A DNA stretch of 64,000 nt from Bos javanicus (lineage: Eukaryota; Chordata; Mammalia; Artiodactyla; Bovidae), in NCBI RefSeq assembly GCF_032452875.1, contig NC_083868.1, positions 35,320,537 to 35,384,536 on the forward strand. Reading direction: 5' to 3'. The notes under the pieces are model-generated. The model was not told the origin of the DNA, did not search any database, and saw only the letters and a program-made list of their open reading frames with translations. The translations under genes were made by a program, and so were the position numbers. Positions within the stretch are counted from its first letter, which is position 1. Each line of letters starts with the position of its first letter. Shown piece after piece: positions 22,566 through 33,894 of the stretch.

Positions 22566-23141
22566 TAAGACTGTGTATTGACTTCCAATCTTCTGCCATG
22601 CAGAACTGGAAACCAGAAGTCCACTCATGACCTTTGCAGTGTGCTAGCAGGCCTCAAAGGGAAAAGAGTCGTTATTTTTGTGCATGCATGTTTGTGGATG
22701 GGAGAACAAAAAGCATCAGAACTGAAAAGCATTATTTGGGCTCTTCAAAATGAGAAGGTAATTTGAATGTATTATAACAAGGGATCCCTCTTGCTAGGAT
22801 TTGGAATCCCTCCCCTTGCTGCAGATCTCTGGTCATCGATGAACATAAGGAGAAAGAAACCCCAAGGCAAGAGCCCTAGAGACATGCAGTAGAGTCCATG
22901 CTGTCCTCATTGGCCACTCAGAAGCTTCCACAGACTTAACACCAAATTAAAGTGCTGAGGGTAGAGAAAAAGATATCCCAGGATTTGTTTAGAAAGAAAT
23001 GTCCATTTTAAATATTTAGACTAATAACAGCTGATAAAATATGATCACAAAAAAAATCTCTTTGTTATGGTTATGACTCAAACCACTTTAAACATACTAT
23101 CTATGGTTTAAATACACTGCAAAAATCTATATAGGGCATTT
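22566..23141. other. Unique sequence
   Basis: No recognised gene or repeat. Confidence 0.45.
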
Positions 23142-23153
23142 AATATGGAGAAA

Positions 23154-24301
23154 CCAGAGATCAAATTGCCAACATCTGCTGGATCATTGAAAAAGCTAGG
23201 GAATTCCAGAAAAACATCTATTTCTGCTTTATTGACTATGCCAAAGCCTTTGACTGTGTGGTTCACAATAAACTGTGGAACATTCTTAAAGAGATGGGAA
23301 TACCAGACCACCTGACCTGCCTCTTGAGAAACCTGTATGCAGGTCAGGAAGCAACAGTTAGAACTGGACATGGAACAACAGACTGGTTCCAAATAGGAAA
23401 AGGAGTATGTCAAGGCTGTATATTGTCACCCTGCTTATTTAACTTATGTGCAGAGTACATATGAGAAACACTGGACTGCATGAAGCACAAGCTGGAATCA
23501 AGATTGTCAGGAGAAATATCAATAACCTCAGATATGTAGATGACACCACCCTTATGGCAGAAAGTGAAGAGGAACTAAAGAGCCTCTTGATGAAAGTGAA
23601 AGAGGAGAGTGAAAAAGTTGGCTTAAAGCTCAACATTCAGAAAACTAAGATCATGGCATCTAGTCCCATCACTTCATGGTAAATAGATGGGGAAACAGTG
23701 TCAGACTTTATTTTTTTTGGCCTCCAAAAACACTGCAGATGGTGATTGCAGCCATGAAATTAAAAGACACTTACTCCTTGAAAAGAAAGTTATGACCAAC
23801 CTAGACAGCATATTAAAAAGCAGAGACATCACTTTGTCAACAAAGGTCCATCTAGTCAAGGCTATGGTTTTTTCATTGGTCATGTTTGGATGTGGGAGTT
23901 GGACTATAAAGAAAGCTGAGCACCAATGAATTGGTGCTTTTGAACTGTGGTGTTGGAGAAGACTCTTGAGAGTCCCTTGGACTGCAAGGAGATCCAACTA
24001 GTCACTGTCATTGGCTTCCAATGTCATTGGAAGGACTGATGTTGAAGCTGAATCTCTAATACTTTGGCCAGCTGATGCAAAAAGCTGGCTCATTTGAAAA
24101 GACCCTGATGCTAGGAAAGATTGAAGGCAAGAGGAGAAGGGGACAACAGAGGATGAGACAGTTGGATAGTATCACTGACTCAATGAAAATGAGTTTGGGT
24201 AAAGTCCAGAAGTTGGTGATGGACAAGGAGGCCTGGCGTGCTGCAGTCCATGGGGTCGCAAAGAGTCGGACATGACTGAGCTACTGAACTGAACTGAACT
24301 G
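23154..24301 (+). mobile_element. BovB LINE, 5'-truncated
   Basis: Begins in the RT domain just before Gln-Ile-Ala-Asn and runs to an ACTGA-type tail. A 12-base TSD (aatatggagaaa) at 23142-23153 and 24302-24313 defines both ends. The active site reads Tyr-Val-Asp-Asp. Frame breaks occur near 23460, at 23680-23682 (TAA) and around 23710, so it is inactive. Frames at 23258-23464, 23446-23682, 23687-23929 and 24075-24275 are its fragments. Confidence 0.95.
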
Positions 24302-24313
24302 AATATGGAGAAA

Positions 24314-24854
24314 ATGCCAAAAGAATGTGTATATTTTTTAGGGAGTCAGATAATGGGAGGCTACAAATAGCAAAACCAGAATAAACTGAAGAATTGTTGT
24401 TTAGTGGGAATTCAGGTTCTTTCTTTTTGTCCTTAAAAATAATTTCTGGATTTGCAAATAATGTCAAAAATTGAAAGTCTCAACTGAAAACGAAATGTTT
24501 ATAAAAATGGTTGGACCGTGTCAACCACTACAGATTTTGAAACTACACTATCAGGCATCCCAGGATGTTCTTTCAAACTCTCTGGGCAATGAGTAGTAAG
24601 AGTAGGTGTAAAAAGGAACATGCTTGTTAAACAATTTAAGATTCTCCTCCCTACTCCCTAAACAAGCATTTATTGAACTACAATAATGAAAAGAAATATT
24701 CTTACTTGAAAATGTGAAGAATCTTCACATCAGTGCTTGCTTTTGATATTTAGACTTTGGCTATAAGTAGACAACTAGAAAAGGAATTACTTCTAAAGAG
24801 ATTCTAAAAAGAATCTCAGCACTAAGTTAAAGTGAGGATGTTCTTATAAATTGT
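24314..24854. other. Unique sequence
   Basis: No recognised gene or repeat. Confidence 0.45.
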
Positions 24855-24859
24855 GAGAA

Positions 24860-25064
24860 TCTTCCCTGGTGGCTCAGATGGTAAAGCATCTGCCTACAGT
24901 GCAGGAGACCAGGTTCAATCCCTGGGTTGGGAAGATCTCCTGGAGAAGGAAATGGCAACCCACTCCAGTATTCTTGCCTAGAAAATCCCATGGATGGTGG
25001 AACCTGGTAGGCTACAGTCCATGGGGTTGCAAAGAGTCAGACATGACTGAGCGACTTCACTTTC
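24860..25064 (+). mobile_element. Bov-tA SINE
   Basis: Sense-strand Bov-tA from cttccctggtggctcag to cttcactttctttc. Its pyrimidine tail runs straight into the T-run of a minus-strand L1. The flanking octamer gagaatct occurs before the SINE (24855-24862) and after the L1 (25300-25307). Confidence 0.92.
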
Positions 25065-25300
25065 TTTCTTTCTTTTTTTTTATTTTTTTTTCTTTTTTTT
25101 TATTTATTTTTATTTTTTTTTTATTTTATTTTTAAACTTTACATAATTGTATTAGTTTTGCCAAATATCAAAATGAATCCGCCACAGGTATACATGTGTT
25201 CCCCATCCTGAACCCTCCTCCCTCCTCCCTCCCCATACCATCCCTCTGGGTCGTCCCAGTGCACTAGCCCCAAGCATCCAGTATCGTGCATCGAACCTGG
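25065..25300 (-). mobile_element. L1 (L1_BT type) 3' end, minus
   Basis: About 70 bases of T-rich sequence (complement of the poly(A) and A-rich end), then the complement of the young L1 3' UTR. It stops at the complement of ccaggttcgatgcacg. It has no TSD of its own and seems to have landed in the tail of the preceding SINE. Confidence 0.88.
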
Positions 25301-25307
25301 AGAATCT

Positions 25308-25698
25308 AAGATCTTATGCAGGATAGTGAATAGTAAGAGAGTTCAAATTTATGTTTCCAAGGGTAGAATAAGAAGGCAAAAAATGTATGATAAATGCCTA
25401 CATTATGACAGAGCCTTTTACATAGTATTGTATTTAAAGTAATTTTTAATGTATGTATGAATTGAAACGTATTGTCCAGCTTTGATGTGATAAAAAATTT
25501 TCAGTAAGGAGAGCAGCAGATTCAATATTCACTAAAAATCAGAGCCTTTGTTGAAAGCCATCTCTGCCTTAAAAAGATTTATTAAGTAATCTATACTTCC
25601 TGATGTGACCAAACACATACTTTTATGAATTCTTTAAATATAGAATTTAGCTTCAATTAACAAAGAAATATTGAAAACTGGTATAATTGTGAGGATAT
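25308..25698. other. Unique sequence
   Basis: No recognised gene or repeat. Confidence 0.45.
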
Positions 25699-25726
25699 GT
25701 GACTTAGCAGAAGCAGCAGCAGTGTA
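25699..25726 (+). mobile_element. BOV-A2 3' tip (about 28 bases)
   Basis: Reads gtgacttagcagaagcagca, the very end of a BOV-A2 and its (GCA)n tail, with no other part of the element present. Confidence 0.5.
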
Positions 25727-25912
25727 CTTTTTACAGGATTTTATATTTTAATATGCATTTATGTTGCCTCCAAGACCATCCAGCTTCCTCAATACAACCT
25801 TTGTCCCAGGATATTCATTTTCTCCTTGAACAAGTGTTTCTCAGAACTCATTGACTTCCTATTTATTTGCTTGGTTTCTATACTGTTATTTACCTGTTAT
25901 CCAGAAATTTCT

Positions 25913-26108
25913 TTTTTTTTAACAAATTTATTTATTTTAATTGGAGGCTAATTACTTTACAATATTGTATTGGTTCTGCCATACATCAACATGAATCTGC
26001 CACGGGTATACACATGTTCCCCATCCTGAACCCCCTGCCACTTCCCTCCCCGTACCATCCCTCGGGGTCATCCCAGTGCACCAGCCCCAAGCATCCTGTA
26101 TCATGCAT
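25913..26108 (-). mobile_element. L1 (L1_BT type) 3' end, minus
   Basis: Complement of the L1 3' UTR and tail, flanked by a 12-base TSD (ccagaaatttct) at 25901-25912 and 26109-26120. It starts (in L1 sense) at gatgcatgatac, within 8 bases of the start points of the copies at 10532-10763 and 25065-25300. The 178-codon frame at 25867-26403 crosses it and is spurious. Confidence 0.93.
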
Positions 26109-26246
26109 CCAGAAATTTCTATCATTTATTTTCCTAAATCTAGTACATGTGTTCTTAAATTCCTTATTTTCCTTTCTCTTAGATTCAGGCTTTACTTTGC
26201 CAGAGCATACTTCTATGTATTTCTTTAAGGAAGGATTTACAGCTAG

Positions 26247-26458
26247 TAAGGGCTTCCCCTGTGGCTCAGATGGTAAAGAATCTGCCTGCTATGCAGGAGA
26301 GCCAGGTTCTATCCCTGGGTTGGGAAGATCCCCTGGAGAAGGGAATAGCTACCCACTTCAGTATTCTTGTCTGGAGAATTCCATGGAAAGGGGAGCCTGG
26401 TAGGCTACAGTCCATGGGACTGCAAAGAGTTGGAGATGACTGAGTTATTAACACTTTA
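26247..26458 (+). mobile_element. Bov-tA SINE
   Basis: Complete sense Bov-tA (ggcttcccctgtggctcaga to gagttattaacacttt) with a 12-base TSD (atttacagctag) at 26235-26246 and 26459-26470. Confidence 0.95.
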
Positions 26459-26663
26459 ATTTACAGCTAGAAAACTGAGTTTTACATTTTCAAAAAAAAC
26501 CTTTGTTTCTACCTGATTAATGGTTTTCCTGTGGATAGATACTAATTTTTAAAACCATTTGCCTTAAACATCCATTCAAAGGGATGTTCCATCATCTTCT
26601 ATCCAGTGATGCTTGCAAGAAATATGATGTCCATCTTTAAATCAATCTTTTGTATGTCACTGC

Positions 26664-26868
26664 TTGGGCTTCTCTGGTGCTTCAGCAGTAAAGAATCTGC
26701 CTGCCAATGCAGGAGATGTTGGTTTGATCCTGGGTTGGGAAGATCCCCTAGAGAAGAAAATGGCAACCCTTTCAGTATTTTTGCCTGTGAAATCCCACTG
26801 ACAGAGGAGCCTGGCAGCCCACAGTCCAGGGGGGTCTCAAAAGAGTTGGACACAACTTAGCAACTATG
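26664..26868 (+). mobile_element. Bov-tA SINE
   Basis: Diverged sense Bov-tA (gggcttctctggtgcttcag to cacaacttagcaacta). Confidence 0.9.
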
Positions 26869-27109
26869 CAGCAAAAACATGTGGCTGTTTAGCATAGCTT
26901 TAACTTTTAAATCCTTCTGACAATAACTTTTAAGAGCTTCTTTTGTTCTAAATTTTGTGATATATCTATCTGTGTTTTTTATTTTCATTGAATGTTATTT
27001 TGTACTAGAGATTCATTCAATTTTGAATGCACTGTTCTCTTTTTTTTTTCCTTTAGGTAATTTCACTCTACTTTCCCTTTGATCATTTAATTCTCTCTTA
27101 ATTTCTCAC

Positions 27110-27555
27110 TAATTTTGTAACAAATTACCACAAACTTAGTGACTTTAAACAATGCACACGTATTATCTGTGGTTCTGGAGATCAGAAGTTCTAAAATCAG
27201 GGTGTCAACAGAGCTGTGTTTGTTCTGGATGCTCTAAAACCGAACCCATTTCCTTCCCCCCCCCCCCCCCCAGCTTCCAGAGGCTGCATGCCTTCCTTGG
27301 CTCAGGGCTCCTTCCTCAAATCAAACTTCTGCTTCTATCATCACTTTCTCCGACTCTGACGTCTCCATCGTCCTCTTATTAAGACTCTTGTGACTACATT
27401 GGGCCCACCTGAATAATTCAGGTGACTCTTCCCATTTTAAGATCTTCAATTTAATCATGTTTGCAAATTCCCTTTAGCTTTATAAGGAAACATATTCACA
27501 GTTCTGGGAATTAAGACATAGACATTTTTGGAACCACTATTTTATCTACCACGCC
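27110..27555 (-). mobile_element. ERVL-MaLR-type LTR, minus
   Basis: Complement of an old LTR recognisable by 'aacaaattaccacaaactta', 'ggttctggagatcagaagtt', 'tgactacattgggcccacct' and 'cagttctgggaattaagaca'. Contains a pure C16 run (27256-27271) that cuts into a conserved stretch. Subfamily not assigned. Confidence 0.6.
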
Positions 27556-27925
27556 CTCCATTTTCTTCATTCTGCATTTTTGGAATTCCTATTTCATAAA
27601 TGTTGTCCTTCCCAGAATGACTGTCTATATCTCTCATACTGATCTGTTACTTTTTCATTCCTTTCTTTTTTTGTGTATATTCCAGTAATTTCATGGATTT
27701 TTTTCCTTCAAGTCTATTTTTAACATTTTGTGTTGGTGATTTTTTTTAATATATATAGCAGTTTATTTTTATTTTGTTATGAATTTTTTTTCTTTCTCAA
27801 CTTTAAACTTGGGTGCCCTCCATATGGTTTATCTTTCAAATAATTCCATCTGAATTTCATTATTTAGGAATTAACTAAATATTTGTTCTGATGATAGCTT
27901 CACTTTACTCAGCTCCTTTTTTTGT
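27556..27925. other. T-rich old sequence
   Basis: Pyrimidine-rich stretch, possibly an antisense L1M 5' region like 18700-19930. No gene seen. Confidence 0.35.
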
Positions 27926-27933
27926 CATTTGTA

Positions 27934-28208
27934 GAGAAGGCGATGGCACCCCACTCCAGTACTCTTGCCTGGAAAATCCCATGGATGGAGGAGCCTGGTA
28001 GGCTGCAGTCCGTGGGGTTGCTAGGAGTCGGACACTACTGAGCGACTTCACTTTCACTTTTCCCTTTCATGCATTGGAGAAGGAAATAGCAACCCACTGC
28101 AGTCTTCTTGCCTGGAGAATCCCAGGGACAGGGGAGCCTGGTGGGCTGCCGTCTATGGGGTCACACAGAGTCGGACACGACTGAAGTGACTTAGCAGCAG
28201 CAGCAGCA
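27934..28208 (+). mobile_element. BOV-A2 SINE (dimer)
   Basis: Complete two-unit copy (gagaaggcgatggcacccca through the linker to (GCA)n). Flanks are too poor for a sure TSD. Confidence 0.94.
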
Positions 28209-28605
28209 TTGTTAGTTCATTGGATTTTCAGGAAGCAAGTGAAACAAATATATGTGTTCTCTGTTATAACTTGAACTGGAAATTCTATAAGCCTGGATTT
28301 TAGTTTAACATTGCTTTACAAATAGTATAAGATCTTCTGTGATGGATGTGGAAATGATAAGAAAACCTAAAGAAAAGCATTTCATCTCTAGGAAAAAAAC
28401 AGTGGCAAATGGAAAGACAGATGAGTGGCAGGAATGGTCAACAAAATGCAGCAGCAACAGAAAGCTGTGAGAGAGGCATCCTAGTAGTCAATGTAGTGAA
28501 ATCTGAAATATTTGCAAGAAAATAATTATACTTCAGGTGAAAGTTAAACTGACCTCCTATACAAGGATGGTGAATTGAGAAATAAATACAAAGTAACACA
28601 TTAAG
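28209..28605. other. Unique sequence
   Basis: No recognised gene or repeat. Confidence 0.45.
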
Positions 28606-29302
28606 TGTTGGGCTGCAAGGCCTGTGTTTGCCTAGCTTCAAGACCAAAGAAAGAGCCCGGAGTCAGCAACAGAGACATCAATGGTTTAATGGATCGGGGA
28701 GCTTACACTTCTGGAGCCAAGTCTGGGAGCAACAGTCCAGCATGTGTGGTGCATGGCAGGTAGGTTGTGGGAGCAATCTTTTCTCCCAGTGAGAAAGGAG
28801 AGGTTTCTAGTTAAAGGACAGTTGACGTTATGTGGAGGTTTCCGAGACGGTATTACTGGTAAAGAATTCACCTGCCAATGCAAGAGATGCCGGAGACAAG
28901 GGTTTGATCCTTGGGTCAGAAGACACAGGAGGCTTGGATTCCATCCCTGGGCTAGGAAGTTCCCCTGGAGGAGGGCATGGCAACCCACTGCAGTATTCTT
29001 GCCTAGAGAATACCACAATCAGAGAAGACAAGCAGGCTACAGTCCCTAGGGTTGCAAAAGTTGAACCCGACTGAAGTGACTTAGCACACATGCCCAACAT
29101 CATGTGGATTCATTAGTTAGCAGGAAACCAAAAGGACGTGCCCTTCACTGCCCCTTTCCTAAGTACAATCACTAGCTGGGACCCAGGGCAAATATACAGG
29201 AAGGGCAGTCTTGTGAGTAGGATAAAGGTGAGGCAGGCACTGGTCCCAGAGTGGATATCCAGAGAATAAGAGAGCGACCATCTTGAGTGGTCTGACCATA
29301 CA
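28606..29302 (-). mobile_element. Probable solo ERV LTR, minus, split by a SINE
   Basis: On the minus strand the unit begins TGTATGGTCAG and ends GCAGCCCAACA, the TG...CA termini of an LTR. Near the 3' end an ATTAAA polyadenylation signal (28685-28690) precedes a U5-like segment reading gttgctgactccgggctc. No primer-binding site, gag, pol or env sequence adjoins it, so it is a solo LTR. Flanks (ttaag / ttaaa) match 4 of 5 bases. A Bov-tA lies inside. Class and family not assigned, although the sequence looks ruminant-specific. Confidence 0.65.
28837..29101 (+). mobile_element. Bov-tA-type SINE inside the LTR
   Basis: Diverged tRNA-derived SINE with a duplicated central stretch: two segments resemble 'ggtttgatccttgggtc' and 'ggattccatccctgggc'. 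It ends ctgaagtgacttagcac. A TSD (atgtgga) at 28830-28836 and 29102-29108 shows it inserted into the LTR, so it is the younger of the two. Confidence 0.85.
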
Positions 29303-29669
29303 TTAAACAATAGAGACTCTTAATCTAACTCCTGAATGAGAGGATAAATTTAGAACATGAGATAATGTGGGAAATTCAGTGATCACTATTTGTGCTTTTA
29401 ATTTTTTCAAATGTTGAAAAAACACTTAAGGATACAAATTTTAATCCAAGTATATTGGCTTGAGTTATATAATGGGTCAGATTCTGTGTTAAATACCAGG
29501 ATGCAATGCATGAATATAATGGTCATTTTCACCATCTGATAAGCATAAGTGTGGTGTTTCTACAAGCAATGTAGGAATGAAATTTGTTAGACTGGGGGTG
29601 TGACTCGACCTGCACTCAGTGCTCTATTACATCAAGCAGCACTAACTGCAGTAAACTCCAGGGCAGGGC
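29303..29669. other. Unique sequence
   Basis: No recognised gene or repeat. Confidence 0.45.
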
Positions 29670-29681
29670 ATCTTTACTGAC

Positions 29682-29813
29682 ATGCATGCTCAGTTCCTTC
29701 AGTCATGTCCAACTCTTTGTGACCCCATAGACTGTAGCCCGTCAGGCTTTCCTGTCCATGGGGATTCTCCCCAAAAGAATACTGGAGTGGGTTGCCATGC
29801 CCTCCTCCAGGAG
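29682..29813 (-). mobile_element. Bov-tA SINE, 5'-truncated, minus
   Basis: Complement of the 3' two-thirds of a Bov-tA. The tRNA head is missing. A 12-base TSD (atctttactgac) at 29670-29681 and 29814-29825 proves the truncation happened at insertion. Confidence 0.93.
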
Positions 29814-30049
29814 ATCTTTACTGACGATGTATAGTAATTCTGATTTGCAGAGGGAAGCCACAACAGAATAGGACCTTCTATCAGCATCAGAATCACAACT
29901 GTGCTAAAGCCAGAGATATGGAGGAAGCCATGGCTTCCTGGACTGTTCTTGGATTAGCATCCCTACCAGCACCCAGCCTGCTGATGGCCAGGGACCTGAC
30001 ATATTACCAAGCAAGAACTCTAACAATGCATTAAAATATATTCTTGCAG

Positions 30050-30320
30050 CTGCTACTGCTAAGTCACTTCAGTGTGTCCGACTCTGTGCCACCCCATAGA
30101 CGGCAGCCCACCAGGCTCCCCCATCCTTGGGATTCTCCAGGCAAGAACACTGGAGTGCGTTGCCATTTCCTTCTCCAATGCATGAAAGTGAAAAGTGAAA
30201 GTGAAGTCGCTCAGTTATGTCTGACTCTTAGTGACCCCATGGACTGCAGCCCACCAGGCTCCTCCGTCTATGGGATTTTCCAAGCAAGAGTACTGGAGTG
30301 GGGTGCCATTGCCTTCTCCG
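30050..30320 (-). mobile_element. BOV-A2 SINE (dimer), minus
   Basis: Complement of a two-unit BOV-A2 with a 12-base TSD (atattcttgcag) at 30038-30049 and 30321-30332. Confidence 0.95.
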
Positions 30321-30511
30321 ATATTCTTGCAGAGGTACCTCATTCGGGACAGGAAAGCAACCACTGAATAATAAATGTACTAGTTGCCTGCCTTCATTAA
30401 CTTCTCTCAAATTCCAATTGTCTATTCGGATTAGCAACTATAAACTTATAATCTGTTCCATTCTTGCCCAATTCTTGTCACAAAACTACTTGAAATATCC
30501 AATGACATTTG

Positions 30512-30905
30512 AGGTGGTTTAGTGCAATGGTTATGGAGGAGGCAATGGCAACTCATTCCAGTACTCTTGCCTGGAGAATCCCAGGAACAGGGGAGCCTGT
30601 CGGGCTGCCGTCTCTGGGGTTGAACAGAGTCTAACACGACTGAAGCAACTTAGCAGCAGCAGCAGCAGCAGTGCAATGGTTATGGATCTTCCCGTTTGAA
30701 TTTTTTTGAATTCCATTTCTTCCACTCACCAGCCATGTGTGAGCTTGAACCTATTGTTTAACCTCTCTGTGCCTCTCTTTTTCCCTCTGAACAACCAGGA
30801 TAATAACAGCAAACACCTCTTAAAGCTATTGTAATAATTAAGACAGTCAATATACACAAAGCCCTCAAAACAGCGTCAAGACAAAAGGCGCTAAAACAAT
30901 GCAAA
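30512..30905 (+). mobile_element. MIR SINE split by a BOV-A2 half unit
   Basis: The MIR start (ggtttagtgcaatggttatg) lies left of the insertion. The MIR body (ccatgtgtgagcttgaacct, then ctctgtgcctctctttttcc, then aagctattgtaataattaag) resumes to its right. Confidence 0.7.
30538..30669 (+). mobile_element. BOV-A2 second-unit monomer
   Basis: Only the second Bov-A unit plus a (GCA)6 tail. Flanked by a 16-base TSD (gtgcaatggttatgga) at 30522-30537 and 30671-30686, the longest perfect TSD among the SINEs here. Confidence 0.94.
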
Positions 30906-32362
30906 TTTGATTATCTGCCGTTTCCTGTCTCCTTTCCTTCCAGGGATAAATGATGGGCTAATAGATCAGTGAATCAATATATTGATATGACTCACATTAA
31001 TAATTACTTTTTAAAAATTTTAGTAATCATAGGGCTGACTGACACTTGAAGCACTTCCATGATATTGAACAGACAACAACATTGAAAACTCATCCTGTAA
31101 GGACCCCACGGAGAAAGTCTGACCATACTTAGCCCCTTCTGTTTTAGCTTAACTTCTGTTTAGTACAGAAGTTGTTCTGGACTATCAGTATATTTGAGGC
31201 CAATCACATCTTTTCTTCCCCCAAGCTCGTTCATCTTTGGGTTCCAATTTTCTTTCTGCCTACATTTCCAGTAATGGCCTTTGTTTTAATTTTCAAAGTG
31301 TTAAGCTACTTTCTCATTCTTGTGCTGAGAACTGCATTGCATTCCACCCTTTCTTCTGGAAAACAGCTCTGCTCTTAATGAAAAGGCAAACTTGAAATCT
31401 ACTGCGTCATGATAAATGGTGAAACTTAAGCCCAGAGGATTTTTACCTTTCAACATATTTTTACTCTGACATCTTGACAATAGTATATGATGGATTTATC
31501 TCCATGAGTTTTTTTCAACTGTTTTTCCATCCTAAATGTACCATTCCAAATGGGACCTCAAGTTATTACCATCATCATCTTTTCATGAATTCCTACTGAG
31601 TAAGGTGCTTCAAAGATATTAACACTGAGAAGTGTGTCACAGGATCTTGGCCACGGAGAGATTAAGAGTCTATTCAGGAAAATAGTATTAATACAAGTGC
31701 CGAGAGATCACAGACCCAGGTAAAATTTACTGTGTGGCTTATAACTGTAGCAGGAAATAAGTGCCTCATGCAGAATGAAGAATGGCTTTGAAGAGTCTTA
31801 AATGATGAGTAAGACTGAGATAAGGAAAGTGAGCTATCAGAGCATCCTCAAAAGGAGATATGTAGGGAGCACACACTGCAAAATCTAGAAGGTGTGTGAC
31901 ATGTCTGAGAAATAATAGTAAAATGCTTTGGCCACTGTGAGAAATTTTAATATGGAATCACTTTTCCATCTAGTTAAAATCACAGAGTTCATAAAAAAAG
32001 AGGAAAAAGAACCCAAACATCAACAAAAACACAGTATGGACGATGGCTATTAGGAAAACAGTCTTCTTGTTGTAAACTTGTATTTCTTCTGTATGCTTTT
32101 CTCATTTACCCTTTCTTTTTAATGGAGACCTAATGTTCCAAGAATCCATTTGACTTTGGCAAGTTATGTGAGACACCAAGTAGGAACATGTTTAATTTGC
32201 TTACATGAAACAAATAAATAGGAAATTAAAAAAAAAAAAATACAGCAAGCTAGAAAGATTGTCACCTGAAGAATCCAGAAACTGAGAAGGGCCTGGGTGG
32301 TGAACCCAACATGTAATGAGTGTGGGTGTCTCCAGAAGACCCTTGCTTTGTTGCACAGGTCT
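30906..32362. other. Mostly unique sequence
   Basis: Segments near 31600-31870 (e.g. gtcttaaatgatgagtaag) hint at a decayed L2/MIR3, but too weakly to bound. An A13 run lies at about 32229. No gene seen. Confidence 0.4.
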
Positions 32363-32633
32363 AGGCACCCCACTCCAGTACTCTTCCCTGGAAAATCCCA
32401 TGGACAGAGGAGCCTGGTGGGCTGCAGTTCATGGAGTCGCTAAGAGTCAGACATGACTGAGCGACTTCACTTTCACTTTTCACTTTTCACTTTCATGCAC
32501 TGGAGAAGGAAATGGCAACCCACTCCAGTGTTCTTGCCTGGAGAACCCCAGGGACGGGGGAGCCTGGTGGGCTGCCGTCTATGGGGTCGTATAGAGTCGG
32601 ACACAACTGAAGCAACTTAGCAGCAGCAGCAGC
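32363..32633 (+). mobile_element. BOV-A2 SINE (dimer), slightly 5'-truncated
   Basis: Starts at ggcaccccactccagtac and ends in (GCA)n. The linker is expanded by one extra cacttttcac unit compared with other copies. Confidence 0.94.
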
Positions 32634-33890
32634 TTCATTTTATTTCATGAAATGGCTACGCTCTATAGTATCCTAGACTTCTTATTCTTTTTCTTGCTCT
32701 CTTCGAAGATTAAAACAAACAGGAGAGATCTGGTGATGATCACAACAAGAAAAATGTGGGTGTGGGAGGTGTGAGAAATTAGGGCCGCGGCTTGAGTTGG
32801 TTCTCCCTTGAAGGACTGGAAACCACAGTATGTCCGGATGACCTGAAAGTACACCAAAGATTTTGAGTAAAACCTATAGGCCACGTGCAGAGAAACAGTA
32901 TTCTGCAAAGATGAATCCAGTCATCACTTACTCATGTCTGTCCAAACAATCAGCCAGGAGAAGAATGTCCCTGTCCCCCGAGGCCCTGCTTCTTTCTCCC
33001 AGGATGTAGTACTGCCTGTTAGGACCACTGGGGCTGCCTCAGATACATCCTGACAGCTGCAGAAGAGTTTGGTAGCAGTCCTAATTCCACTTTCCTTTCC
33101 ATCTGTTTGCAGATGGTTTAAATTTGACCCCTCAGGGGGGAAAAAAAGTATCCTACCAAGAAGCAATTATTATGCTTGTAGATTTCTCTTTTAAAAAAAA
33201 TGACAAGACTGTGATTTGCAAGAGCCTTGTAATTGTGGATTATGTTGGGAGTTTGACACTCATTCTGAGCATGGAGTTTCTGACACTGTTTGGGGATAGA
33301 TTGCTAATATTTCATGTAGATTTATTCAAACTGTCAATCAGAACAACGTAGAAAATAATCAAAAATGTCAGCCAGAATGTTGAAGGAAGTCCAGTCCTTT
33401 CAAAGCTATTAGCATTGCTTTTATTTTTCTTTTTCAAAATATCTTTCAACTGCAACAGGATGATACAACACCAGAATGTTTCTGTTTATAATGTGCCATC
33501 TGGATTTTCTTTGTTAATTATAGAATTCTTTCTACAAGATTTTTCTCCTAAAAATTGCAAAACAATTTAAAGGTATTACTTTAATATTTACTATAGTTTA
33601 AGGAAATTATCTTTAAGCCTGTATAATATAACCAAGATAATTTAGGAGCAATAAAAATGTAAATAAATTCCTAGACTATTTCAAAGAACTATAGAACCTC
33701 TACAGTCTTAAAGCTCTCTGATATAAGCTTCTCCTTTGCCAAGAGGGGAACTCAGGTGCAGGAAGGGTTGACACGCCTTGAGTTTGCCACTCGGTTTGCC
33801 ACTGAGCTAGAAGGAGATACCAGCTCTCCTTGTACTCAGTTTTGTACTTCTTCCACCAAATTGCTCCTCAGATATATTTTTGACAAATAA
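32634..33890. other. Unique sequence, possible MIR piece
   Basis: No gene recognised. About 33725-33830 (aggggaactcaggtgcagga, then ggtttgccactgagcta) may be a MIR fragment. The 80-codon minus frame at 32924-33166 and 75-codon plus frame at 33124-33351 overlap and show no domain. Confidence 0.4.
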
Positions 33891-33894
33891 GTCT

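Noticed and set aside
24860..24930. tRNA gene in the heads of the Bov-tA SINEs
   Set aside because: The similarity reflects the tRNA origin of the SINE. The cloverleaf is not preserved and the sequence continues into SINE body.
25867..26403. 178-codon plus-strand frame
   Set aside because: It runs through an antisense L1 3' UTR and into a Bov-tA, and both insertions have TSDs. The frame exists only because of them.
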